From Solibacillus sp. FSL W7-1436 (lineage in GTDB: Bacteria; Bacillota; Bacilli; Bacillales_A; Planococcaceae): 64,000 nt of DNA. Numbering within the stretch: position 1 is the stretch's first letter; the number at the start of each line of letters is the position of its first letter. Shown here piece after piece: positions 48,756-57,714 of the stretch. The position numbers were made by a program, and so were the translations under genes. The stretch spans positions 248,001 to 312,000 of the forward strand of contig NZ_JBBOWV010000001.1 of the NCBI RefSeq assembly GCF_038007305.1. The letters run 5' to 3'. A model generated the notes under the pieces. The model saw only the letters and a program-made list of their open reading frames with translations. It was not told where the DNA came from and did no database searches.

Positions 48756-49907
48756 TTAAATTGATAATTGTTCCGCTCTTAATACATCTTTTAGTAAATT
48801 GACTGCTTCATCAATTTCCTGTTCGCTCACTGTTAAAGGAGGTAATAACCGGATTACTTTCGGACCGGCTGCAACCGTCAATAGACCGGCTTTATCCAAT
48901 GCGGCCACATAAGGTGCCACATCTTCGCCGCCAAGGCTTAGACCAAGCATTAATCCTTTACCTTGAACCTTATATTTATCTTCCGGAAAAGCTTCTTCCA
49001 GTTTATTTATAAAGTACGTCGATTTTTGTTTTACATTTTCCAAAAAGGCATCATTGAATATTTGATCGATAACCGTTTGTGCAACGGCAACCCCTAAAGG
49101 ATTTCCGCCGAATGTCGTGCCGTGTGTACCGGCATTAAATGTGTTAAACAGCTTCTCTGTCCCAAGGATTCCCCCAATCGGGAAACCGCCGCCAAGACCT
49201 TTTGCCATGGACACAATATCCGGTTTGATAGCTGTCTGTTCATATGCAAAACGTGTTCCTGTACGCCCGATACCTGTTTGTACTTCATCAACAATGACTA
49301 AAATATCCGATGATTGCTGAATTTCATGAATGGCTTGCGCGAATTCATCCGTCACGGGATTTACTCCGCCTTCACCTTGAATCATTTCCAGCATAATTGC
49401 AGCAGTATCTGAATCAACCGCCGCTTTTAATGCTTCAACATCATTAAACGGCAATGTCACAAACTCACTTACTAAAGGACCGAAGCCTTTACGTACTTTA
49501 TCTTGTCCAGTTGCGCTCATCGCACCGAATGTACGTCCGTGAAAACTCTGTTCAAACACGATGATTTTATGTTTCCCTGTATGCTTACGTACTAATTTAA
49601 TAGCTGCTTCATTCGCTTCTGCACCACTGTTACAGAAAAACGCATAGGATAAATGCAAATCTTTTACTAGTGATGCTGCAAGTTTTTCCTGTCCTGGACT
49701 TTCAAATAAGTTACTAATATGCCACAGTTTTTGACTTTGTTTTTGAATAGCTTCAACGATTGATGGATGTGCATGCCCTAAACTACAAACAGCAATGCCG
49801 CTCGTAAAATCTAAATATCTTTTCCCTGTCGTATCAAATACTTCTGTTCCTTTTCCTTCGACAATAGCAAAAGGTCTTCTTGCGTAATTTTGGAATAATG
49901 CACTCAT
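48756..49907 (-). CDS. argD: Acetylornithine aminotransferase
   Basis: PLP enzyme that makes N-acetylornithine from the semialdehyde and glutamate in arginine synthesis. Conserved NSGAEANEAAIK region (94-104), SFHGRTFGAMSATGQ, DEVQTGIGRTG and PLP Lys236 in SMAKGLGGGFPIG; TTFGGNPLG follows. 383 residues against 385 in B. subtilis. The ATG overlaps the argB stop by 4 nt with GAGGAG 8 nt upstream. Last gene of argC-argJ-argB-argD. Confidence 0.95.
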   Translation of the reverse strand: MSALFQNYARRPFAIVEGKGTEVFDTTGKRYLDFTSGIAVCSLGHAHPSIVEAIQKQSQKLWHISNLFESPGQEKLAASLVKDLHLSYAFFCNSGAEANEAAIKLVRKHTGKHKIIVFEQSFHGRTFGAMSATGQDKVRKGFGPLVSEFVTLPFNDVEALKAAVDSDTAAIMLEMIQGEGGVNPVTDEFAQAIHEIQQSSDILVIVDEVQTGIGRTGTRFAYEQTAIKPDIVSMAKGLGGGFPIGGILGTEKLFNTFNAGTHGTTFGGNPLGVAVAQTVIDQIFNDAFLENVKQKSTYFINKLEEAFPEDKYKVQGKGLMLGLSLGGEDVAPYVAALDKAGLLTVAAGPKVIRLLPPLTVSEQEIDEAVNLLKDVLRAEQLSI

Positions 49908-50641
49908 TTCACTAGCTCCTCACTTAAAATAGTCGTCCCGGTTAAAGTTTCATTAACAATTTGAACAGAAGGAATACCTGCCTTCAAACAATTAAGGGCG
50001 CCTTGCACTTTCGGAAGCATCCCGCCGTATATATGCCCTTCGCCAATCCATTGTTCGATTAAGCCTGGTGTCACTTCCGTCTGGTATTCATCCTGTATGC
50101 GAATACCGGCAACATCCGTCACTAGCAGGAGACAATCTGCCTCTACAGCCAATGCAATTTCACTTGCCACTGTATCGCCATTAATGTTCAGTGCCTGCCC
50201 ATCCTTCGTTGCACCGATACAGGCAATAACAGGTACAATTCCAGCTTCCGTCAAAGAATTTAACATATTAATATTAACATGCTTCACTTCTCCTACATAT
50301 GCGTAAATTTCTTTATCTAAAAATTCACTCTCTAGCAACCCGCCATCAAACCCGTTCAGTCCAATGGCAGAAATATTTGCTGTATGGAGCTCATGGACAA
50401 GTGAAGGATTTACTTTTCCGATTAAAGTTGACTGTACAATACCAATCATTTCTTCACTCGTTACACGCAGTCCGTTTATTGTATGTGACTCGATTCCTGC
50501 CGCGGCTAATTCACGGTTAATTGCAGGCCCTCCGCCATGTGTAATGATGAGTTGGATACCTTGTTCCTGCAATGCTTTAAAATTGCGAAAGAAGGTCTCA
50601 TTAAGACCTTCTAATGTGCTGCCGCCAAGCTTGATGACCAT
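49904..50641 (-). CDS. argB: Acetylglutamate kinase
   Basis: Phosphorylates N-acetylglutamate. Amino-acid kinase fold: MVIKLGGSTLEG at the start, THGGGPAINREL, and ALNINGDTVASEIALAVEADCLLLVTDVAG with GGMLPKVQGAL at the end (listed by key parts). I placed the start at ATG 50641, one base after the argJ stop, as the family begins almost at the KLGGS motif. It has no clear ribosome site and would rely on coupling; an alternative ATG at 50680 inside argJ has a GGGGGTG at long spacing and would add 13 residues. Confidence 0.92.
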   Translation of the reverse strand: MVIKLGGSTLEGLNETFFRNFKALQEQGIQLIITHGGGPAINRELAAAGIESHTINGLRVTSEEMIGIVQSTLIGKVNPSLVHELHTANISAIGLNGFDGGLLESEFLDKEIYAYVGEVKHVNINMLNSLTEAGIVPVIACIGATKDGQALNINGDTVASEIALAVEADCLLLVTDVAGIRIQDEYQTEVTPGLIEQWIGEGHIYGGMLPKVQGALNCLKAGIPSVQIVNETLTGTTILSEELVK

Positions 50642-50642
50642 T

Positions 50643-51866
50643 TTACGAGCGGTATGATGCGTTGATTTGAACGTAGTCATAAGTCAAATCACACCCCCAT
50701 GCAAATCCGTGCCCATTGCCGACTTCCAGTGACACATATATTTTTACTTCATGCTGTTTTAAAATTCCGATGAGTTCTTCTTCGGAAAACTTAATTGGTT
50801 CGCCATTTTCCACCATTGTAGCTCCACCAATTTTGATTGTGATTTTATCAGGGTCGATCACAGCTCCGGAATAGCCAACTGCTGCAATAATACGGCCCCA
50901 GTTTGCATCACAGCCAAACACTGCTGTTTTCACAAGTGGTGAACCTACTACTGTTTTAGCGATTTTACGTGCCTCTTCATCTGAAACTGCTCCATCCACT
51001 TCTACTTCAATCAGCTTTGTCGCGCCTTCTCCGTCACGTGCAATTGACTTTGCTAAATCTTCCGCTACAAGACGCAGTGCTGTGTAAAAGTTTTCCCAGT
51101 CCGGATGTGCAGGAGATAGTGGTTCATTTCCTGCTAAGCCGTTAGCCATTACAATAACCGTATCGTTCGTTGATGTATCTCCATCAACTGTGATCGAGTT
51201 GAATGTGCAATCCGTTACACTCGATAATGCTTTTTGCAGATCTTCTGATTCAATATTGGCATCTGTTGTAATAAACCCGAGCATTGTGGCCATATTTGGT
51301 TCAATCATCCCAGAGCCTTTCGCTGTTCCTGAAACAATTACTTCCTTGCCATCAATGATCGTTGCATAAGTTGTATTTTTCATTACTGTATCTGTCGTTA
51401 AAATAGCCTGTGAAAAATCAATTCCGCTTTCTAGCTTTGAATCGGGATTTAGTAGTTCCACACCTTTTTTAACCGGCTCCATCTTCATGATTTCACCGAT
51501 GACACCCGTAGAGGCTACCCCTACCAAATTGGATGCAATGCCAAGCTTTTGTGCGGCAAGCAGTTGCATTTCATATGCGTCCAATAAACCTTGTTTTCCT
51601 GTGCATGCATTGGCATTTCCTGAATTTACGATGATCGCCTGCATTTTTTTCGTTTCATATACAACTTCTTTTGTTACTTTTAAAGGTGCTGCCTGGACTG
51701 CATTTGTCGTAAATACACCGGCAACGCTAGCTGGTACTTCACTAACTAGAATCGCTAAATCTTTTTTCTTATGTTTAAGTCCGCAATGAACACCTGCTGC
51801 AGTAAACCCTTTTGGTGATACGATATTTTTGCTTGATAATTTTTTCATCTCTATTGTTGAAGTCAT
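50643..51866 (-). CDS. argJ: Bifunctional ornithine acetyltransferase / N-acetylglutamate synthase
   Basis: Recycles the acetyl group from acetylornithine to glutamate and, in the bifunctional form, also uses acetyl-CoA. It self-cleaves before Thr194 in EPNMATMLGF, giving two chains. NSGNANACTG (81-90) and GASTGVIGE-like STGVIGEIM are family marks. 407 residues (B. subtilis 406). GGGAGGG lies 7 nt before the ATG. No argA or argE in the operon, consistent with the cyclic pathway. Between it and argC lies a dispersed repeat. Confidence 0.95.
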   Translation of the reverse strand: MTSTIEMKKLSSKNIVSPKGFTAAGVHCGLKHKKKDLAILVSEVPASVAGVFTTNAVQAAPLKVTKEVVYETKKMQAIIVNSGNANACTGKQGLLDAYEMQLLAAQKLGIASNLVGVASTGVIGEIMKMEPVKKGVELLNPDSKLESGIDFSQAILTTDTVMKNTTYATIIDGKEVIVSGTAKGSGMIEPNMATMLGFITTDANIESEDLQKALSSVTDCTFNSITVDGDTSTNDTVIVMANGLAGNEPLSPAHPDWENFYTALRLVAEDLAKSIARDGEGATKLIEVEVDGAVSDEEARKIAKTVVGSPLVKTAVFGCDANWGRIIAAVGYSGAVIDPDKITIKIGGATMVENGEPIKFSEEELIGILKQHEVKIYVSLEVGNGHGFAWGCDLTYDYVQINASYRS

Positions 51867-51910
51867 CTAATGACCCTCCCTTAAATTAAAGTCCTCGTCA
51901 TAATATGCGG

Positions 51911-52017
51911 GTTGATTTCCATTCCGGGTCGGACGCTTTCCGCGGCGTGGCCTGAGCCTGTAGTCTCAGGCATCACGCTATTCCCGCTGGAGTCGCCTCC
52001 CCTCTATTCCAATCAAC
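51911..52017. repeat. Dispersed palindromic repeat, copy 2, inside the arg operon
   Basis: 107-nt GC-rich element in an AT-rich background. Ends are inverted: GTTGATT (51911-51917) and AATCAAC (52011-52017). Inside, GCCTGAG pairs with CTCAGGC and GCGT with ACGC, giving a stable central hairpin, and GCTTTCCGCGG and TTCCCGCTGGAGTCG are marks of a repeat found widely in Bacillales intergenic DNA (from memory). No transposase. Confidence 0.7.
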
Positions 52018-52048
52018 TTGGTTTTCGTCTATTTCTCATCTTTATAAA

Positions 52049-53083
52049 TTAAATAAAATACGGAACGAGTTGTAAGCCTGTTTGCTGCGGGAGACCGAAT
52101 TGTACGTTCATGTTCTGGATCGCCTGGCCGGCTGCTCCTTTAACTAAATTATCGATCACACCGATAATCGTTGCCCGGTTTGTCCTTTCATCGAGTTTCA
52201 CATATATGTCGCAATAGTTCGAACCTTTTACGCGGTTTGTTCCTACTGAGGATGTTTCTTGAATGACACGGACAAATGGATGATTTTTATAGGTTTCTGT
52301 TAAACAGTCCACTAATTGTTTTTGGGTTACTCCTTCCGTTACTTGTGCATAGGAAGTTGCTAAAATACCGCGTGTCATCGGGACCAGGTGTGTATTGAAC
52401 GTAATTGTTGTGTCGATATCGGTAAACATCGAAATCGCTTGTTCGATTTCGGGAATGTGCTGGTGTTCATTAATTTTATAAATCGAGAAACTTTCATTTG
52501 CTTCACTGAAATGTGTTGTTTGTGAAGGTTTGTTACCTGCTCCTGAAATTCCGCTCTTCGCATCGATGACCAAGAAGCTCGGATCAATTAACCGATGTTT
52601 TATAAGAGGCAAGATGGATAATAGAACAGCCGTTGGATAACAGCCCGGGTTGGCAATTAAATCGGCTTTTTCAATAGCCTGCTCATTCCACTCTGTTAAT
52701 CCGTATACACTTCGGTCCACTACTTCCTGTGGAGCCGGATTTTTTTTATACCAAGTTTCATAGCTTGCTAAATTTTTCAGCCGGAAGTCCCCGGATAAAT
52801 CGATTAATTTTGGTCCCCGTTCAACTAAAGAAGGGAAAATCGTACTTGATACTCCAGACGGTGTACTTGCAAATACAATATCGTATTCCGCCAATGCATC
52901 ATCGTCCAATTTAAGTAATGGCTGATTATAAATATCCGTTAAATGTGGAAATTTATCCGAAAATTGAGTTCCTTCATCAGAGGATGTAAATAATCCAATT
53001 TCCTCCACTTCTTTATGATTATGCAAAAACCGTAGTAGTTCTAATCCGCCGTACCCTGTTGCACCAATAATACCTGCTTTCAT
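52049..53083 (-). CDS. argC: N-acetyl-gamma-glutamyl-phosphate reductase
   Basis: NADPH-dependent reduction of acetylglutamyl phosphate to the semialdehyde. NADP loop GATGYGGLELLR at the N-terminus, active-site Cys in ANPGCYPTAVLL, and HxP-type HLVPMTRGIL in the second half. 344 residues (B. subtilis 345). GAGGTGAC precedes the ATG. First gene of the operon, with a promoter covered by tandem ARG-box-like sites. Confidence 0.95.
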   Translation of the reverse strand: MKAGIIGATGYGGLELLRFLHNHKEVEEIGLFTSSDEGTQFSDKFPHLTDIYNQPLLKLDDDALAEYDIVFASTPSGVSSTIFPSLVERGPKLIDLSGDFRLKNLASYETWYKKNPAPQEVVDRSVYGLTEWNEQAIEKADLIANPGCYPTAVLLSILPLIKHRLIDPSFLVIDAKSGISGAGNKPSQTTHFSEANESFSIYKINEHQHIPEIEQAISMFTDIDTTITFNTHLVPMTRGILATSYAQVTEGVTQKQLVDCLTETYKNHPFVRVIQETSSVGTNRVKGSNYCDIYVKLDERTNRATIIGVIDNLVKGAAGQAIQNMNVQFGLPQQTGLQLVPYFI

Positions 53084-53146
53084 GTTGTCACCTCGTCATT
53101 TTTATATAGCCGAAAAAATTTTTACGAATTTTAAATGATAAAAATA

Positions 53147-53175
53147 AGTATAAGTATGTATATTTATTTAGTCAA
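53147..53175 (-). promoter_or_regulatory. Promoter of argCJBD
   Basis: On the minus strand TTGACT (53170-53175), 17 nt, TATACT (53147-53152). Start point near 53140. Confidence 0.65.
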
Positions 53176-53192
53176 CTGTATTTTTATATAAT
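53155..53192 (-). promoter_or_regulatory. Tandem ARG boxes (ArgR/AhrC operator)
   Basis: Two 18-nt sites at 53155-53172 and 53175-53192 match TNTGNATWWWWATNCANA at about 16 and 15 of 18 positions. They start 20 nt apart, near two helical turns, the usual spacing for hexameric ArgR, and cover the -35 and spacer of the argC promoter. Candidate by eye. Confidence 0.55.
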
Positions 53193-53229
53193 TGTAGATT
53201 ATTCTAAATTATCGTTAAATAATAATGCA

Positions 53230-53258
53230 AAAGGCGCCTACATATGTAAGCGCCCCGA
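53230..53258 (-). terminator. Terminator after acsA
   Basis: GGCGC (53233-53237) and GCGCC (53250-53254) enclose TACATATGTA; TTTTGC follows on the minus strand. Confidence 0.7.
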
Positions 53259-53282
53259 TTTAAGAAGTACTGGCATATAAAG

Positions 53283-55010
53283 TTAATCTTCCATTGTTGA
53301 TAAGTCGCCTGCCGGTAAATCGAGTTCCCACGCTTTTAACACGCGGCGCATAATTTTCCCGCTTCGAGTTTTCGGCAACTTATCTCTGAATTCAATTTCC
53401 CGTGGTGCTGAATGGGCAGATAATCCTGTTTTTACAAAGTCCCGAATATTCGCTTCAAGCGTTTCACTAGGCTCTACCCCTTCACGTAATGAAATAAATG
53501 CCTTTATAATTTCACCGCGCACCGGGTCTGGTTTACCAATTACACCTGCTTCCACTACATCAGGATGTTCAAGCAGTTTACTTTCCACTTCAAATGGTCC
53601 AACTCGTTCTCCAGCCGTCATAATAACATCGTCTACTCGACCTTGGAACCAGAAATAACCTTCCTCATCCTTAAATGCAGAATCTCCTGAAACATACCAT
53701 TCTCCTTTTAAGAAATAAGATTCATAGCGTTCGGGATTCCCCCAAATTTGCCGCATCATCGCCGGCCACCCTTTTTTGATAGCCAAATTCCCCATCGTAT
53801 AAGGCGGTACTTCATTGCCTTGATCATCTACAATCGTTGCATAAATTCCCGGCACAGGTTTGCCCATTGAGCCTGGCTTAATATCCATCGATGGGTAGTT
53901 GCAGATCATATGGCCCCCCGTTTCGGTCATCCACCATGTATCGTGGATACGATGATTTAAAATCTCCATTCCCCATTTCACTACTTCCGGGTTTAATGGT
54001 TCACCAACCGATAAAACGTGACGAAGTGTAGAAAGATTATATTTACCGATAATGTTCGGACCTGCTCCCATCAACATTCGAAATGCAGTTGGCGCACTAT
54101 ACCACACTGTGACACCATAGTCCTCAATTGCTCCATACCAGGCTTGCGGACTGAAGCGACCTCCGATGACTACATTCGTCACACCATTTAACCATGGACC
54201 GAAAATCCCGTAAGCTGTCCCTGTCACCCAACCCGGATCGGCTGTGCACCAGTAAATGTCATCCTCTTTTAAATCCAGTACCCACTGTGCAGTCTGGTAT
54301 TGCTGAACCATTGCATAATGGACCTGCAATACCCCTTTTGGAGCACCCGTTGATCCGGAAGTATAATGCAAAAGGGAGCCATCTTCCTTATCGACCCATT
54401 CAATGTCAAAATCCTGAGATGCCTCTGCAAAGTATTTATTAAAATCTAAAATTTTGTCAGTTTCTTCAATATTTTCGCCGACTACAAAAACCGTCTTTAA
54501 ATGCGGCAGCTTTTCAAGCGGTACTCTGCTCACCAGTGCCGGCGTTGTAATGATTGCGGTCGCCTCACTATCCATTAAGCGGTCATATACGGCACCTTCC
54601 ATAAATGCTTCAAATAATGGTCCAACAATCGCGCCGATTTTCAATGCACCAATTAAGCTGAAATATAGCTCCGGTGTGCGTGGCATAAAAATAAAAATAC
54701 GGTCCCCTTTTTTTAAGTCCGCCTTTTCCTTCAACACATTCGCTGCTTTATTCGTATGACGCTTCATATCATAAAAAGAATAGGCTTCTTTTCGGTTCCC
54801 GTCACTATAATAAAGAGCGACTTTGTTTTTGCGGTGTGTTGTTGCATGCCGGTCTATTGCTTCATATGCAATATTGACTTTCCCCGTTTCAAACCAAGAA
54901 AATGCTGTTTCACTCTGTTGCCAATCATGATTTGCAGCTGTTTCCTCATAATTTTTTAAATTATGTTCCCCTGGAAGAACTGCAAGCTTTTCCATTGTTT
55001 TCATCCCCAT
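53283..55010 (-). CDS. acsA: Acetyl-CoA synthetase AcsA
   Basis: Makes acetyl-CoA from acetate, ATP and CoA. ATP loop HYTSGSTGAPKGV, WWMTETGG, YVSGDSAFKDEEGYFWF, GRVDDVIMTAGERVG and the C-terminal PKTRSGKIMRR with catalytic Lys552, the residue that AcuA acetylates in B. subtilis. 575 residues against 572 there. I chose ATG at 55010 with AAGGGGA upstream; the frame to 55043 has no ribosome site. Divergent from acuABC, whose products switch it off and on. Confidence 0.94.
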   Translation of the reverse strand: MGMKTMEKLAVLPGEHNLKNYEETAANHDWQQSETAFSWFETGKVNIAYEAIDRHATTHRKNKVALYYSDGNRKEAYSFYDMKRHTNKAANVLKEKADLKKGDRIFIFMPRTPELYFSLIGALKIGAIVGPLFEAFMEGAVYDRLMDSEATAIITTPALVSRVPLEKLPHLKTVFVVGENIEETDKILDFNKYFAEASQDFDIEWVDKEDGSLLHYTSGSTGAPKGVLQVHYAMVQQYQTAQWVLDLKEDDIYWCTADPGWVTGTAYGIFGPWLNGVTNVVIGGRFSPQAWYGAIEDYGVTVWYSAPTAFRMLMGAGPNIIGKYNLSTLRHVLSVGEPLNPEVVKWGMEILNHRIHDTWWMTETGGHMICNYPSMDIKPGSMGKPVPGIYATIVDDQGNEVPPYTMGNLAIKKGWPAMMRQIWGNPERYESYFLKGEWYVSGDSAFKDEEGYFWFQGRVDDVIMTAGERVGPFEVESKLLEHPDVVEAGVIGKPDPVRGEIIKAFISLREGVEPSETLEANIRDFVKTGLSAHSAPREIEFRDKLPKTRSGKIMRRVLKAWELDLPAGDLSTMED

Positions 55011-55060
55011 GAAAAATCCCCTTTCATTAAAAACTACAATCATTTTACAATAAAAATACT

Positions 55061-55089
55061 ATAATAGGCAAAATATTTAAAACTTTCAA
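55061..55089 (-). promoter_or_regulatory. Promoter of acsA
   Basis: On the minus strand TTGAAA (55084-55089), 17 nt, TATTAT (55061-55066). Confidence 0.5.
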
Positions 55090-55111
55090 TCAATTTAGTT
55101 ACATCTCGCGA

Positions 55112-55126
55112 ATTTAAGCGTATTTT
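55112..55126 (+). promoter_or_regulatory. Possible cre between acsA and acuA
   Basis: ATTTAAGCGTATTTT matches the cre pattern at 13 of 15 positions with an intact CG core, upstream of the TATAAT at 55141-55146 that probably serves acuA. In B. subtilis CcpA controls both transcripts from this gap. Confidence 0.35.
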
Positions 55127-55174
55127 CGCATGAAATAGAGTATAATAGATGTATTAAAAGCAGGTGGTGTGAAT

Positions 55175-55807
55175 ATGATTCATGTGAAAAATTATTATCG
55201 TCTTGAATTCAAAACGAAGAATGGTAATGTTTTAGTAGAAGGACCTGTTTCTTCCGAAAAACTAGCTGCCTACACATTACATGAAGATTTGAAAGCTTTT
55301 AGACCTTCTCATCAGCAGCATGAAGCACTTGTCGGGATTGCCAAGCTGGAGGAAGGGCGCATTATTGTCATTCGACAGGATAACATTGTTGTCGGCTATG
55401 TCACGTATCTCTATCCAGATCCGTTGGAACGGTGGTCTGAAGATCGGATTCCGAATATGATTGAGCTTGGCGCCATTGAAGTCATTCCTGCTTTTAGAGG
55501 ATCCGGCGCAGGCAAAAAATTATTGGAAGTATCATTTATGGATGATGCGATGGAAGATTATTTAGTGATTACAACGGAATATTACTGGCATTGGGATTTA
55601 AAAGGAACCGGTTTATCTGTTTGGGAATATAGGAATATGATGGAGAGAATGATGACTTCCGTCAATTTCGAGTATTATGCAACTGATGACCCTGAAATTA
55701 CTTCCCATCCTGCCAACTGTCTAATGGCGCGTGTAGGGGCACGTGTGGGTAATGAGACATTGGAGAGATTTGACAGACTTCGCTTTAGAAATCGTTTCAT
55801 GTATTAA
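55175..55807 (+). CDS. acuA: Protein lysine acetyltransferase AcuA
   Basis: GNAT enzyme that acetylates the catalytic Lys of AcsA and so turns it off. The acetyl-CoA loop VIPAFRGSGAGKKLL is clear (about 104-118). 210 residues, identical in length to B. subtilis AcuA. I chose ATG at 55175 because AGGTGG lies 7 nt upstream; the GTG two codons earlier is too close. First gene of acuA-acuB-acuC. Confidence 0.9.
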   Translation: MIHVKNYYRLEFKTKNGNVLVEGPVSSEKLAAYTLHEDLKAFRPSHQQHEALVGIAKLEEGRIIVIRQDNIVVGYVTYLYPDPLERWSEDRIPNMIELGAIEVIPAFRGSGAGKKLLEVSFMDDAMEDYLVITTEYYWHWDLKGTGLSVWEYRNMMERMMTSVNFEYYATDDPEITSHPANCLMARVGARVGNETLERFDRLRFRNRFMY

Positions 55808-55832
55808 TTCTTATCACAAAGGGGAATGAACT

Positions 55833-56480
55833 ATGATCGTCGAAGAGATTATGCAAAGAGAAATACATACACTCCTGCCCGAAAACACAGTGCGTGATGC
55901 TGTGCGTCTTATGCGGGATAAAAATATTCGCCATGTGCCAATTGTTAACGAAGAGAAACTGGTTGTAGGAATCATTACAGACCATGACTTGAAAAATGCT
56001 TTGCCTTCCCGGTTGCGCGAAGAGCCTGACTCTACGATTTATGATGCTCCAATTGAGAAAATTATGGTCAAAAATCCGATTGTCGGCCATCCGTTAGACT
56101 TCGTTGAGGAAGTGGCCATGACTTTTTATGATGCTAAAATCAGCTGTTTACCTATTGTTACTGCCGGAAAACTGATCGGCATCGTAACGACGACAGATTT
56201 ACTATATACTTACATCGAATTAACAGGCGCACATAAACCCGGTTCTAAAATTGATATTCGGGTAAATGACAAACCCGGCATGCTTTTTGAGATTACGAAA
56301 GTATTCCATGAAAACAAAGCAAATGTACTAAGTGTTCTCGTATATCCTGATGGTGAAAATGTGAAGTCCCGAATTGTAAGTGTCCGTCTGCAAGTAATCA
56401 ATCCGCTGCATATTATTGAAGAGTTGCGAAAGCAAGGATACGATGTATTGTGGCCAAACTTGCCTGGCGTTACATTATGA
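55833..56480 (+). CDS. acuB: CBS-ACT protein AcuB
   Basis: Two CBS domains (about 1-60 and 70-130: ENTVRDAVRLMRDKNIRHVP, GIITDHDLKNA, then LPIVTAGKLIGIVTTTDLL, named by parts) and a C-terminal ACT domain (about 138-210). CBS pairs bind adenine nucleotides and ACT domains bind small ligands, so it probably tunes AcuA/AcuC activity. 215 residues against 214 in B. subtilis. Lies between acuA and acuC; its stop overlaps the acuC start. Confidence 0.88.
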   Translation: MIVEEIMQREIHTLLPENTVRDAVRLMRDKNIRHVPIVNEEKLVVGIITDHDLKNALPSRLREEPDSTIYDAPIEKIMVKNPIVGHPLDFVEEVAMTFYDAKISCLPIVTAGKLIGIVTTTDLLYTYIELTGAHKPGSKIDIRVNDKPGMLFEITKVFHENKANVLSVLVYPDGENVKSRIVSVRLQVINPLHIIEELRKQGYDVLWPNLPGVTL

Positions 56481-57640
56481 AAAAAGCTGTATTTATTTAT
56501 TCTCCAGAACAACTCACTTACAAATTTTCGGACACACACCCGTTTAACCATAAGCGATTACACTTAACAATTGATTTACTGAAAAGTATAGGTGCCCTTC
56601 AGGATGAGGATATCGTCCCTGCTCGTATTGCAACTGATGAAGAAATTGCGCTGGCCCACGACATGCAGTATATTGAAATCGTAAAAAAAGCAGGTCATGG
56701 CGAGTTATCTGCGCAGCAAGGGGAACCATATGGTATAGGAACAGAGGATACACCGATTTTCAAAAATATGCATGAAGCAAGCGCACTGCTGGTCGGCGGT
56801 ACTTTACAGGCGGTCGATCAGGTACTGCAAGGTAAATCACAGCACGCATTAAATTTAGGCGGCGGACTTCATCACGGTTTCCGTGGTAAAGCATCCGGGT
56901 TTTGCATTTACAATGACAGCAGTGTAGCGATTAAATATATTCAGGAAAAGTACGGGCTGCGGGTTTTATATGTAGATACTGATGCCCATCACGGTGATGG
57001 CGTCCAATGGTCCTTTTATGACGACCCGAATGTATGTACATTATCGATCCATGAGACAGGACGCTATTTGTTTCCGGGTACAGGCAATATAACAGAGCGC
57101 GGGAATGGTGAAGGGTACGGGACTTCTTTTAACTTTCCGATTGATGCGTTTACGGAAGATGAGAGCTTCCTGGAAATCTATGAACAGTCAATGCGGGAAG
57201 TTTTTGAATTTTTCAAACCGGATGTCGTACTGACACAAAATGGTGCAGATGCCCATTATTTTGACCCGCTCACACATTTATACGGGACAATGAACATTTA
57301 TAAAGAAATACCGAAGCTTGCGCATAAATTGGCACATGAATACTGTGATGGTCGATGGATTGCAGTTGGTGGCGGCGGCTATGATATTTGGAGGGTCGTC
57401 CCGCGGGCTTGGTCACATATTTGGACGGAAATGACCGATCAGCCTGCTCCGACTGGACCGTTACCTCAGCAATGGCTTGATAAATGGCAACCGGAATCAC
57501 CTGTTCCGCTAATCCCGACTTGGAATGATCCACACCCTTTGTATGATCCTATTCCGCGTAAAGCAGAAATTGAGGAAAAAAATGCACGAATGCTTGAAAA
57601 AGCACTACATATTATTCGTACGGAAAAAAATCGTTCGTAA
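56477..57640 (+). CDS. acuC: Protein deacetylase AcuC (histone-deacetylase family)
   Basis: Zinc-dependent deacetylase that reactivates acetylated AcsA. HDAC residues: LGGGLHHGFRGKASGFCIYND (double His, catalytic), DTDAHHGDGVQ (zinc Asp and His) and the later zinc Asp in QNGADAHYFDPL, with GGGGYD near the end. 387 residues as in B. subtilis. The start ATG overlaps the acuB stop (ATGA); an earlier in-frame ATG at 56450 lies inside acuB without a ribosome site. Confidence 0.93.
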   Translation: MKKAVFIYSPEQLTYKFSDTHPFNHKRLHLTIDLLKSIGALQDEDIVPARIATDEEIALAHDMQYIEIVKKAGHGELSAQQGEPYGIGTEDTPIFKNMHEASALLVGGTLQAVDQVLQGKSQHALNLGGGLHHGFRGKASGFCIYNDSSVAIKYIQEKYGLRVLYVDTDAHHGDGVQWSFYDDPNVCTLSIHETGRYLFPGTGNITERGNGEGYGTSFNFPIDAFTEDESFLEIYEQSMREVFEFFKPDVVLTQNGADAHYFDPLTHLYGTMNIYKEIPKLAHKLAHEYCDGRWIAVGGGGYDIWRVVPRAWSHIWTEMTDQPAPTGPLPQQWLDKWQPESPVPLIPTWNDPHPLYDPIPRKAEIEEKNARMLEKALHIIRTEKNRS

Positions 57641-57680
57641 TTTTTGTTATAAAGAACTGACAACATTATAAAGATATAAT

Positions 57681-57714
57681 AAAAGCGCCTGTCAGCTGTT
57701 GACAGGCGCTTCTG
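57681..57714 (-). terminator. Terminator after ccpA
   Basis: AAGCGCCTGTCA (57683-57694) with TGACAGGCGCTT (57700-57711), perfect 12-bp stem, TTTTATT on the minus strand. May also slow acuC read-through. Confidence 0.85.
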
